This document shows positions 38,571 through 50,700 of a stretch of 64,000 bases of DNA, piece by piece. Both the position numbers and the translations under genes were made by a program. The notes beneath the pieces were generated by a model, which was given only the letters and a program-made list of their open reading frames with translations, had not been told where the DNA came from and ran no database searches. This DNA comes from Neodiprion pinetum (taxonomy: Eukaryota > Arthropoda > Insecta > Hymenoptera > Diprionidae). The stretch lies in contig NC_060237.1 in NCBI RefSeq assembly GCF_021155775.2, positions 20,234,970-20,298,969 on the forward strand, read 5' to 3'. How positions within the stretch are numbered: position 1 is the stretch's first letter; every line of letters begins with the position of its first letter.

Positions 38571-41500
38571 TCACTCTGCCGAGTCCTTTTTCGTCTGCTT
38601 CCTTGTCTTCTTTTTCTTCCCCTCGTCTTCCGAGATCTCAGACAAAGTCGGTTCTCGGGGTCTTAGTTCGGGGAGGGGCCCTATCTTGATGTTCGCTGCC
38701 GCCGAAATGCGTGGGTAAACCTCTTCAATCGTATCCCGCATTTTGTAGGCAAGATCCAGTTTCACCGCTTTCGGAAGGACCGGCTTTACCTTAGTCTTCG
38801 TCAGAGGCGCTACGACCTCAAACACCGACGTCACGGCTTTCTTTGGCGAGCACGGATCAACCGTTTCCGGCTTTATTTTTCTCTTGGTGCCCACCTGGTT
38901 TTCCATTTCTGCCTCAGTGTCCCGGACCTCCAAAAGCTCGTCGTCAAGACCGGCCGTCGCTTTCTGCTCAGCGTTTTCAGCAGCTTCGTCGGTTTCATCG
39001 GGCAATTCCTGAAGCGTGGATTCAACTACCGTTGGCAACTGTTGCCGCGGCGTTGTTCTACCACTTTTCAATCGTTCGATATCCTCTCGGATTTCTTTCT
39101 TAGCTAGTCGCAATTCATGCTCGAGGACCTTTGGTTTCGCGTCCTTCTCCTTGAGAATTATCTGCTTTTCCTCAGCTGAGTACTCCTTGAGTGGCGCTAT
39201 GTCAACGGAGAATCTACTGATTATTTTGTTAAACTTAGTCTGAGATAGATTCACGTCAGCCGCTGATAGATCTCCTCTTGTTTGTTCATCTTCCTTTCCT
39301 GGCTTCTTCGGCCGCGGGGATTTAACGTCCTTGCAGCAGATCTTCGGCTCGCAAACAACCGCTTCGTCGCACGGCTTAATCACCGTCCTTTTGATCGATC
39401 TCTGCTCTCGAGGTCCTCGGCCGCTCTTGCGCGGAGTCTTATTCTTCCCTGAGTCCTCTCCTTCGGATATCTTCGCCATCTCCTCCGCTATTCGTGCCTC
39501 CTCAGCCGCCTCCATTCGCTTAATACGGTCTTCATATGCCTCCTGAATCGTCGCTGGTTTCTTCTTCAAGATCACGTAACCTGGTTCTGGGTGTTTCTCT
39601 TTACTTCGGGGAGACTTTTTGTTGCCCTTTTTACCACCTTCTTTATCACCTTTCTTCTCTTCCCGCTTCTTCTTTCCTCGCTCAACCGGTGACGGACCTT
39701 GATCATCCTCATTCGGGTCCACGATACCGGCGTATTTGTCCATTTCCTGAAACGCAGAGAATCTTTTCACCACTTATGGAAATAGAGGAGCATGGGTTTG
39801 AACCATGCAAAAAAAAGTATACGAATACACTTGGGTCTCCAATATCTCGATATAGCGTTAATCGTCAGGAAATTCTCCTAATCGACGTGTTTACCTTTTG
39901 TATTGCTGTATAATACTGGACCTCAGCTTCCGTTAGTTCCGGATCATCCAGTAGAGCCGCCGATTCCTTCCCTTTCTTGCCCTTATTTTTCTTCTTGTCT
40001 TTCTCGTCGGCCTTATTGCCCCGTTTTCTTGCATCTTTTCCCTTGTCCGATTTATCGTCCTTCTTTGGTACTTTTTTCTCCTTTCCCTTATCTTTAACCC
40101 TTCCCTTTTTCCCGCTGGGCTGTATCGGCTCGATTTCCGCATCGTAGTCAGCTCTTTGCATCAGTCTTACCTCCTTCAGTCGATTATCAATAGCCTTCTC
40201 GTATCTGCTACATCGTTCCAAATACTGTCGGACGATTCGTGTGTTTATTGCCCCCGCGTGACCCGATGAAAGTTTGTAAGTAAGCAACGCGGTCGAACAC
40301 TCACGGACAGCATCGAGGACTTGTCATTTTTCGCATTTGTAGTCAAAGCTTGCGACGGCTCAATAAGGTAAACATTTCCAGCAACGTTGCCGACTGCTAT
40401 GAGTTTCCCTTCGTCCTGAGGTTTGATCGCTCGCAGGCCAACATCACAGAGACGCAAAACTGTTACGGGTTTTTCCACCCCGACGAGAATATCCCAGACC
40501 TGTAGCTCGCCGCCGAGATTAATTATGTAAAATACCGAGTATCTCGAGGTACTCCAGCAACCTCCAGTCAGTAGCTCCTTATAAAACCTGCGAGGAACCC
40601 AGTTTCATGGTTTGTTTAACGCGAACCGAAAAGTGTAGGGTCGTTACTTGTTGAAAATGTTCTGAGGAAAAAGTTTTTGTAATTATCAAACTCACGGGGT
40701 CGAGAGCAAACAACTTTCTTTCGTATCTTCCGCCCAAACACGCGCCGTCCAATCACCGACTGTCAGAAAGTTCTTCGGGCTGAATGGATTGCGATCAAGT
40801 CCAACCACGGGTCCGTAGTGACAATTGAACCGTAGGGCCAACTTCTCTGCTGGGTTTTTGCCCTTCCTCGACCCGCTGATAACGTGACCATTTTCCAAAC
40901 CGACCATAAACTTCGTTCCCATTGTCGGCTCGAAGTTCATCGATGAAACTCCAATTGCTTTCACAACATCCCCGACCTGAGGATTGTTGAGATCCATAAC
41001 CAACGTCTCCGTTGGCTCTCTGATCCTTCTGATGTCCCACCACATCATCAGTCCGTCGGTTGAAGCCGAGAAAAATTCTGCATTGTTTTTCGAGTTGATC
41101 CAGAGCGCAAGGTTGGCTGGGTTCCTCATTACGGTTGAAACGTCGTTAATAAAATCAAATTTCCCCGAGGGAAAAACCCCCCGAGATCCAAGTCGACCTA
41201 ATTGAACTTTAGTTCGTCTACCTGTGGCTGTACTGAAGATGGGAAATTTGGACGGGCGTATTGCCGGTTCGGATGTCCCAGTTACACACTTGGCCCGACA
41301 TTAGTCCACTAATTAACATGGACGGATCCCGAGGGTTGAATTCAATAACAACCGACGGACAGAATGACTTTAACGCCATAAATGCATGGTTTGGATTCTC
41401 TGCCGGAGAAGAAAAGGGATGTTTCAAAGCGAAGTGAGAAAAATCACAAATCACATACCTGGTTTTTAGCTGTAGGAGCAAACTATAGATTATACTTATT

Positions 41501-42368
41501 TACCGATGTCCCAAATATAAGAGTATGGACTCAGGTTTGTAGACTTCTGAAACTCCATACAGCAGTAGGAGACCGCCAATCTGTTGCCATGATCCGGAGA
41601 CCAAGAAAGACTCGTGATAGGCCTGACGTTGATTTGCGGATCCGCGTATACGTTCACCGTCCTGAAAATAATACGACTCTGAAAGTCACCTGACATTCGC
41701 TGGGATGAGATGTTATTTCTTGTATTCTCGAGAGCCAACCTGACGCCCAGGGGCAGCATCAGCTCCGTCGGTATCATGTCATCAAAGTAGTTCTCGTAAA
41801 TGTTTACAGCGTTGTTTTGTAGAACGTAGTGCTCCATCGGCTGGAAAAGGGAATCAAGGCGGTACCGCAGTCGAGCGAAAAAATAAAACCGAGCTCCGTA
41901 AGTCTGGAGGTTTTTCATAGGCATAGAATTAACCAGGTACCTCAATTAGAGCCCTCAGCTTCGGGGCCCAAATGTCTTCCTTCTCAACTCTCCGTCTGAA
42001 CCTGGCAGTCGCTTCTTCGTCTCGAAAATTTATTTCCTTAGGCCACCCTCCCTCGGTGTGATTCATTCCATTGTCTCTAACAGTCGTGCTGCAGGTCTGC
42101 ATCTAAATATCGTAAAGAGAAAGGTAACGGCGGCGTGTTCCTTGTCACCACGTTTCGTACGACAAAACGTTGACATTTATATAACCTCATGAAGCGCCAG
42201 CTGAGTGGATTTTTGTACCGCCGCATGACACGGGTCTTTGAATATGTAATCGGACATCAACTCCGTGTTTGGATTTAAATTCTCGTCAACTACGGGTCCC
42301 CAGTTGTCGAATACGCATTGCTTCCCAAACTGGGAGCGTTGCTTCACGTAAACGTATTGAATCTCCAT
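38571..42368 (-). CDS. Dnai2: Axonemal dynein intermediate chain 2 (copy 2, long Lys/Glu-rich tail)
   Basis: Coding exons on the minus strand: 42186-42368, 41941-42102, 41740-41840, 41504-41661, 41222-41399, 40696-41124, 40305-40587, 39895-40224 and 38571-39746. They give 999 residues in a single consistent frame. The N terminus MEIQYVYVKQRSQFGKQC is the DNAI2 signature. It is followed by NHTEGGWPKE, QNNAVNIYENYF and a WD40 core (residues about 150-498) with IEFNPRDPS, FSASTDGLMMWWDIRRI and FLTVGDWTARVWAEDTKE. The expected role is outer dynein arm assembly and microtubule attachment in the axoneme. The tail (499-999) is almost pure Lys/Glu/Asp/Arg helix-former sequence. It includes KKxKGKKGKE blocks, a CEPKICCKDV motif also found in copy 1, and a shared IISR segment. 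The 78-base intron between exons 3a and 3b is stop-free and a multiple of three. The ATG at 42368 is the natural start by homology. Confidence 0.93.
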
Positions 42369-43094
42369 GGTTTGCGCCGTGCAGTCGTTGCTTTAAAATA
42401 TATGCGATGAACACTGTTCGATCAAATTATCACGTACAAAACTTATTTCAAGTTCATTTATTACAAAATCAAGTATATATTATGAAAAGATAGGTTCGTC
42501 CCCTACGACTTTCACGTTTGTTTCAATTATCCCTGAAGTTTCTACGGATGAATCTGGCGTGAAATTGAATTTCTTCTTCGACAAGCTTCGGACAACTTAC
42601 AAACTAAGTTACAAGGAGTGTACTGTTTTACCACACCTTACACGTGTTCCAAAATCCTACTCACATCAACTCTGACACATTTTATCCTTTTATCACTTCA
42701 CTGCCGGGAAGAAAAAAGAACATGAACATGGCTGAGCAAGTTCACACCAAGTTCTTATATATCGAATTCCCGAAACAATAGAAATTTCTCACGATAAAAT
42801 TGAACGATTTCATTAATTCTACCATCCTATGCAATTTACAAATCAGGGCTACAAATTATTTCCATTATTTCGAATCAAAAAAATCGTGTAATATAGCAAC
42901 TTTAGAGCCGAAATTAATCTTAATATTTTAACACTGAACACGCTTAACTACCCTGTAAAAGATCATTTCACACGTCAAGTGCTATTCTGAATTGAAAGGA
43001 CGATTCTTCGGGGGTGTAACTTCTTCGAACTGCCATCATCTACTACGTGAGACAACCTCAAATACCTATCCCGGAGAACTATACACAGTTTACA
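42369..43094. promoter_or_regulatory. Head-to-head intergenic region, likely bidirectional promoter
   Basis: These 726 bases separate the start codons of dynein copy 2 (minus) and the Cys/Pro-rich gene (plus). Both genes must initiate here or share an element, so co-expression is plausible. The sequence is AT-rich, with no ORF and no obvious X-box or TATA assignment. Confidence 0.5.
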
Positions 43095-44549
43095 ATGACC
43101 AGTCGTTATCCGTCATCGATAATCAATACCGTGTTAAATTTTGTCTCAAAGCAAAATTCCAGCCAATTAAAATCTAACTGCAACTTTTCCGACGTAAATC
43201 GAGTCTGGAGGTTAAGTTGGGGTGATATAAAGAAATTGATTTCGTTAAAATTCGAGCACTTTGACAGTCCAACATACCCCTTGAAGAATTATGGTTGGAA
43301 TAACACGAATGTCTTCCCTAAAGCTGGTTCGTTAGCAACCTCCCGATATTTAGGGAGTAAAATTGCTCCATATCAGAAATGGCCGTTTCTCAACAACCCA
43401 ATAATGGATCACCGCAGGTTGTATAGGACACAGAATTCAAATGATTGCGGATCAAAATCGCCGGTAAATAAAGAAACGCCAAGTAGACGAGAGCCATCGT
43501 ATGAAAAGAAAATATTTTCAGACTGTATGCGTAAAAATGAAGTTGTGCCAGAGGAGGCTGCTTTGCATGGTCATAACAAATCCCCCGTCGATCCTGTCAC
43601 GTGCAAGTTTGCAAAATCTCAATCTACTGAGTGCACTCCGAAGAGGTGTACTAAAAAGGTTTGTCCGCCTCGGGCGATAAAAAAAGCATTAAAAGAACCA
43701 GGACAACTTTTGCCGGAACCGCCGTCAGACGTATGTAAATCCACATCGTGTCCCACGTCGGATGGATCGAACTTGCCTTATCCGGCTAAAATGAAAGGCT
43801 GTAAAAGCAAAAACACGACAAACAAAAAGGGCTTCAAACCTTGCGGTTCTTCCGAGGGAACGGGACCTCCTTGTGTCGTTCAATTGAAAGACGAGTGCGC
43901 GGAAAATCTGAACCTGCCGAAAAAAGGGGTCCCAGTCGAGGAGGACCGATTCATCGCGGAGATGAACCGCTGCGGGGCATTTAGCTATTCGATCCCGAAG
44001 GACAAGTTCACCATGAAGGACCTAGACAACTGTCATCCGAACAGGTCGGCCCTGAAATACAGGTTAACGAAATTGCCGAACATTAAAGAAATGTGGCGCG
44101 GCCCGGAGCAGACGAGCATACCTTTGCCGCCGAAACCTCTCCCAAGAAAAGTACATCGTCCCAAACCACCGAAGCTACGGCAGAAAACGTCCAAGAAGTT
44201 TTCGCCCACTGGGGAGTGGAAAAAGCAAAAGTTTACATTTCGTCATCGTGTCTATAAGTGCCCGTCGCAACAACCGACAAATCAACGCCCCCATTTCTGC
44301 TGTTCCCCCATTCGCGATGATATCAGATGCGATCACTGCATGCCTCCACTTGCCGCCAGCCTGATAACTGAAACAAGCACCGCGCAAGCTCATCCAGAAA
44401 TCAAAGAATGTCCGATACAAAGGCAACCGCCTGAACCGCCGCTAGATCCCTGTTGTCAACCGGTAACACCCGACTGTGGAGTTATCAGGACCAAAAATTA
44501 CGCCATGAAGATGGAGGAGTGCAGGCGTTCCAGACGAAAACCTAAATAA
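43095..44549 (+). CDS. Cysteine/proline-rich protein of unknown function, possibly sperm-related
   Basis: Intronless 484-residue frame. The ATG at 43095 has a good insect start context (TTTACAATGACC). The frame is open a little further upstream, but only from non-ATG codons. I do not recognise the family. Residues 1-115 are Ser/Asn/Lys/Trp-containing with YGWNNTNVFP and KWPFLNNP. The rest is basic and rich in Cys-Pro clusters (CTPKRCTKKVCPP, PHFCCSP, DHCMPP, DPCCQPVTPDC). A better-structured segment runs from EEDRFIAEMNRCGAFSYSIP to HPNRSALKYRL. There is no signal peptide or membrane segment. The polyadenylation signal lies 8 bases after the stop. It is head-to-head with an axonemal dynein gene and ends only 198 bases before a furin exon. 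A role in the male germ line or sperm tail is a guess from neighbour and composition. Confidence 0.75.
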   Translation: MTSRYPSSIINTVLNFVSKQNSSQLKSNCNFSDVNRVWRLSWGDIKKLISLKFEHFDSPTYPLKNYGWNNTNVFPKAGSLATSRYLGSKIAPYQKWPFLNNPIMDHRRLYRTQNSNDCGSKSPVNKETPSRREPSYEKKIFSDCMRKNEVVPEEAALHGHNKSPVDPVTCKFAKSQSTECTPKRCTKKVCPPRAIKKALKEPGQLLPEPPSDVCKSTSCPTSDGSNLPYPAKMKGCKSKNTTNKKGFKPCGSSEGTGPPCVVQLKDECAENLNLPKKGVPVEEDRFIAEMNRCGAFSYSIPKDKFTMKDLDNCHPNRSALKYRLTKLPNIKEMWRGPEQTSIPLPPKPLPRKVHRPKPPKLRQKTSKKFSPTGEWKKQKFTFRHRVYKCPSQQPTNQRPHFCCSPIRDDIRCDHCMPPLAASLITETSTAQAHPEIKECPIQRQPPEPPLDPCCQPVTPDCGVIRTKNYAMKMEECRRSRRKPK

Positions 44550-44556
44550 GCTGAAT

Positions 44557-44562
44557 AATAAA
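44557..44562 (+). terminator. Polyadenylation signal of the Cys/Pro-rich gene
   Basis: AATAAA directly after the stop codon TAA at 44547-44549. It marks the end of that gene before the furin exon at 44760. Confidence 0.7.
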
Positions 44563-44759
44563 GCTGAAATTTCCGAGACGTACGACCCACGAATGTCAAT
44601 GAAGAAAGTGTGTTTCGAGATCAAATTCCGATTCATCTTTTTTTGCTCTTTCCTATAACCGTGTCCGTCCATTGGACACACTCGTGTATTCCAGTTCTAT
44701 TCGTGTTCAAGCTTACGACTGCAATTACTCAAAATAGAAAAATTAATTTCTGATTTCAG

Positions 44760-47700
44760 ATACTGGGTGACTGGTATCACATGGAGCACCGGTCTGTGTC
44801 GAAACGATCGACGGAGCCACAGAAGAAGGTGCACACCCGGCTCCTGAGGGACAATAGGGTTCTCCGAGCCGAACAACAGCGGTCAAAATCGCGAACCAAA
44901 CGTGACTACGTTGAAAGACACAGCTCGCCGACGATGCAGATGACCTTCAACGACGAGAAGTGGCCTGCGATGTGGTACCTAGTGAGTAAGACTTGCCGTA
45001 AAGGCCACGCAGCTACCTTGGTAAGAAAATTTATCATGTCACTCCTATTTTCATTGTCTAGAATCGAGGCAACGGGCTTGACATGAACGTGCAGGAGGCC
45101 TGGGCCGAGGACATCACGGGCACCGGTATCGTCGTCACAATTCTCGACGACGGTCTCGAGAAAGATCATCCTGACCTGTTGAGGAACTACGTCAGTAATT
45201 TGTACATTCGCTAGTTTTCGTACTCTGCAGAAACACCGCTTTCTTCGACACTATGAAACAACGGCTTTCTACGTTTTTATCGCAGGATCCGGAGGCCAGC
45301 TACGACGTCAATGGGCAAGACGACGATCCCATGCCGAGGTACGATGCGATGGACAGTAATCGACACGGGACCCGATGTGCAGGCGAGGTCGCAGCTGTCG
45401 CTAACAATTCTAATTGCGCGGTTGGCGTAGCGTACGATGCTTCGGTCGGAGGTCAGTTTACGATGATCCTTGCGGTTAACGGTTAAGGTGATCGAACCTC
45501 CTCGAGTCGGTCGTAAGGGTGGAAAAATATAAAGGAATTCTTCTTTTCGATTTTCTCCAGGAGTTCGAATGCTCGACGGGGACGTTACGGACGCCGTTGA
45601 AGCCAGATCGCTGGCCTTCAATTCTCAACACATCCACATTTACAGTGCCTCTTGGGGTCCGGACGACGATGGGAAAACCGTTGACGGTCCCGGAGAACTC
45701 GCTACGAGAGCATTCATCGAGGGTATCACCAAGGTATTTTCTGCAACCCAATGTTTTATTTTATTTCTCACTACGGTCGCGGGCCTTTTTCATTCGGGGA
45801 ATATTTTTCCTCTCGAGTGCTAACCGGGTTGTGTCAAAAAAATCAATTCTTAACGGGCTTCCTGCGTCCAGTTCTGATAGCCGAGAATAATTTTATTCAG
45901 CAGTTCAATTCCCATTATTCTTTCCGGCTTTTCAATACGTGTATGAGGGAAAATACTATTCCACGATTTGGTCACCTCTCTGCAGAATATTCTCATATCT
46001 ACGTCTAGTCAATGCCACAGAGTTTTCTCCGACTTCAATATAACTTTTCTCAGATTCCAAAGCCAATTATCGTAAGCTACTATCAGATTCTGGTTCTGCG
46101 CGGCGTCGGTTTCTATACCACAAAAGACGTTTCCAAGTTTCTTAATTTCCTATCGGTTATATTCCACATATATACCCATACGCCGTTTTCAATAGTTCCA
46201 TAGTTGCGGGTTTATTCGTACCTTGGAGTGCATTGTGTGCATCTATCTATCAACCGAAATGCCGGAGACTGTAAAAGAACCTATTATAGATCGAGTTTTG
46301 TTAAATCTCATTTCCCTGACAACAGGTATTTAATTCTCTTACAAATTTATTATACACAAATATTGAATCGATTCAGGCAGAGATTATAATTTGCAGAAAA
46401 AATAAATAAGAATATGAAGACAAAGTAGAAACATTTTTCAACCAGTTGGAGAACGTATGTGTGAGAATGGAATAAGCTTCGTCATAGAACGTTTAATTCG
46501 CATTTGAAAAGAGGCTCGTTACTTTCAACACCGGCATTTAACTGAGAAAATAGAAACAGATAGTCTTCGTGATTGGATAGTGAAATCAGTACTTGCAATT
46601 GGGTATTTCTCGCATTGACCAAACGAGCCATTCAGCGTTCAATTGTTGCGTGGATTTCCATACCCGTTCAAAATTTGTTCCTTTTCACCACCGTGTTCTC
46701 CGCACATTCGTTCCAAAGTTATCGAATTCGAAACATAATCGCAAAGTCTTAAACGAATCACCGACTTGCCTACAAGGAGAGGCTCTTCGGTCTTAGCATC
46801 GATGCGAGTACAATAAAATATCGGACTTGTATTAAACACCTTGAATCACAATCATGTGTCATGTCTACTTGGCAAACCTTCGGTGATAAAACGTCGCGCG
46901 TCGTATCGCGGAAGCAGTGATGGGTAGAAAAAGCAAAAGAAAAACTCTGGTATTCGATCGGGATATAAAGGAATGGCGAAAAATAGACTGTCCTCTTCCG
47001 AACTATTAATCAGAATCACGGCCGGTTGATATACGACCGGCAACAATGAGTCTGGGACAATGGCATTTCAGATCCGGTTCATCGTGGCGCGGCGAGAATA
47101 TCATCCTCTGTCCAAAGAATTCACTCATTCGAGATATGTCCGCCGACTTGACGTACTGCCGACCAATTCACGGGCCGTTTCAAAGAGGATGAAAAGATTA
47201 CGGCAGCGGGAGCGAAAAATTCGCTTAAATATGTGCAGCACGTTCGAGGCTCGCGTTTTGCGATTCCTGAATCCCAAATAAGCTGTGGTGAGATCCACCG
47301 AATCCTTGGCCTCGTCACTGTGCGTCGGTATCCTCGAAAAAGACCCTTACATACTTGCAGGAATTCTCTCTCAAATTACCTTGGTGTTTGAAAAAAAATA
47401 GACAAAAAAAAAAAAGAAGAAACATTTTTCCGTTGAGCAAGCGTCGTTTGGTCATACGTAGCGATAATCATGAACGTTTTTCCAGTATTTCTTCCGCAAT
47501 GTCAAAAGCAAAGATTCGTTACAAGTTGTACGAATAAGTATAACTTTGCGCCAACCAATCGGCGAACTTTATCACAATTTCAACACCTTTGCTTTTCCTG
47601 TTTACTTTCTTCACAAACTCGATGCATGCTTGCACACTTTGATATTTCAAACATTATGTGTAAACTAACGCCGGGTGATCGGTGAAAATCCGAGTTTCCG

Positions 47701-50700
47701 ATTCATTTTTGATTTGATTGCAAGATACCGCAGTGCCTACGAAATAACGTATAAAGCGAGATAATTAATCGATGGCGTTTGGAGTGCAAATACCGCATCT
47801 GTCTATAATTTTTGTCGATTTTCGTTGAACCAATTTAGTCAGGGTCTGTTGCACTTGATGAGTAGACTGCACTTTGATCACATCACGCAAGTCTGTTCGT
47901 GCAAACTATGCGATACTTTGAAGCATGGCATGGGGGACACAATCGGGTTTGATCTTTTTTTTTCAATTCGAAAACGTTGCACGCTCCGCGAAATTGTCAA
48001 TGTTTGAGGATAGCGCAGGAGAAGCCTGCACTGCGAGAGAGTAAATCAGTTGCGTATACGTAGAATATTGGATAGGATTATGTTCTGCAAAGTCTTATTT
48101 GGACAACCTGGGGAAAACCCTGACGCGATATCTACGATGTAGCGGGTTAAGTACGTATTCAACCCCTGTGGATGGGATTTGCGTAGTAATCTGGGACAAT
48201 AGATTAATAGGCAACACAGTTCAGACTCTCAAGAGACATACTCCAACTTGCAGCCAATTTAATGATAGGTACGATCCGATTATAGCCCAACTGCAAATGC
48301 TGACTCCCATCGGCAACGTTATACCGCATATTAAAATTGTAAAGTTTTTAAATTGTTCCAACAAGAAATATTATAACCAAACAACTGTATAGAATTCATA
48401 AATAAATATACCAAATGGATGTTTCGCGGTACCGCGTCTGTTTGAAATACGAACAACCATTTCACGCAATCGTATGAATCTCAATGACGACACTTGGAAC
48501 GTTGCCTGGTGAAGTTTAATACCTACATTGACGTATTCGTAGCAGATCGGCATTTTCTCTACCGCACATTCAGGGACCGATCAGACACTGATCTTTTGAC
48601 AATATACCGTAGTGCCGTACGTAATACCAGATAAAACATGTAAACGCGAACCGGGGAAAGGTCTCTAAGGTCCGTTCGTATCACGCCGTAAAGAAAAATC
48701 CCGACGCTTTGGTCGTTGCCAAATGTTCCTTTTGAGCGGACGCCGTGACCCGACATCAAGCGAATAAATAAAAATAAAGGAAAAATAAAACACGGCGTGC
48801 GAAACTTGAGATGACGCCAAGGGATGTGCACGGGGGTCCATTTTAACCGACGCGTGCCACACGATCCGTCTGTAGGATATCATTCGGTTTCATCCCTCTG
48901 AATCGCGAACAAACCTGAACCGGAAATCGACACTGCGAAAAGCGATGCGAGAACCAGCAATTTTTCTGCACATCATGGGTTGAGGAAATCGTGCTGATTT
49001 TAGGGACGCGAGGGCAGAGGCTCGATATTCGTCTGGGCTTCGGGGAACGGAGGCCGCGATCACGACAACTGTAACTGCGACGGGTACACGAACAGCATAT
49101 GGACCTTGTCGATCAGCAGCGCAACGGAGAACGGATTGGTTCCCTGGTACAGCGAGGCCTGCTCCTCGACTCTGGCGACGACCTACAGCTCGGGATCAAA
49201 CGGGGAAAAGCAGGTGGTCACGACCGACATTCATCATCACTGCACCGGCAGCCACACCGGTACCTCGGCATCCGCGCCCCTGGCAGCCGGCATTTGCGCC
49301 TTGGCCTTGGAGGCGAACCTCCGGCTGACCTGGAGAGACATGCAACACATCGTCGTTAGGACGGCGAAACCGGCGAACCTTAAGGCGCCTGATTGGGTCA
49401 CTAATGGCGTTGGGCGAAACGGTAAGCCAAGACGAGATTTTTCGAGACAGCGAGGATAGAGAACCTTTATTTACCCTAACGTAACTCCGTCGCCGTGTCA
49501 TTGCTGTTGCAGTCAGCCACAGTTTTGGCTATGGGCTCATGGATGCCGGGGCGATGGTCAAGCTCGCGAGAAGGTGGAGAACTGTGCCGGAGCAACACAA
49601 GTGCGAGGTTCCTGCGCCTAACATCGGCCGGTGAGTAATTGGTTATAAACATACTCGTTTACCAAGAAAGAATTTGGACTGAACCGGACGTTGTCTTATC
49701 GGAGATTGACTGGAGAGAACTTCTGAGAACTTGAATCCAATTAGGAACATGAGAACGTCGGAGAGGTCGGAAATGTACTCTTTGTTTTGAAATTAATTAC
49801 AAGTAACCGATCGCGAGTACAAAAATATCGTTTTACGCATTCTTTATTTAGGGTCCAAAAAGTAAAAAAGAACTTTCTTTCAAGCCATAACTGTTTATTA
49901 ATGTTTGCACGGTCTTTGAAAGAAATTGTGTAAACTTTGTCACATATTGTGCTTGGTTTTGCATTATTATTTTGAGTTACACTCGATCGATGACCTCCAG
50001 AACTTGTAATTTTTTTTTCTGACGATCTGACGAAACGAAAAACAAAAAATAAATAACACAGTGGCTACATTTTTACGGAAAATTTTACCAGAATTTGAAT
50101 TTTTATTATTTGGTAAATGAAAAACTGTATTTTTATGACTTTGTCCGAGCATCCAATCTACTTGAGACTCTGTAAAAACTTGATATCGATTCTAGATATT
50201 GTGCAAAAATGTTTGAAAAATCGAACTAGGAGAAAAACGCAATCAATTTTGTGATAATACGTTTATCTCAAGGTGGAGTTTTCTTCACAATTCTCTTTTA
50301 CGAACGAAAATTTTCACTAAAATCTGCGATTTTTAATATCCTGGTCGACGGAATCCTATTCCTATTCGATTAATCTGTGAAAGGATCTTGAGCAACCGGT
50401 TGAGGTATAATAAAATTGGCCTCACTTAGTGTTCAGTTGAGAGTCCTGAGATTGACGCGTGATTTGAAAAGAATAGCATCCTTCAATATCGTAATATCTG
50501 AACATGACATATTCCTGGCCTATTCTTCGACCAGACAATCTGATGAATGACGAGCTCCACTCATATATCAGCTACTTAGAACCATCCAGCCCATAATCGA
50601 CAGCGGCGCCGAGGAAAAATCGAACGTCTCGACGTTTTTCTTCTCGTTTGTCTACCTAGATTTATGAAGGATGGAAAATTTCATTCTTCCCATTATAACA

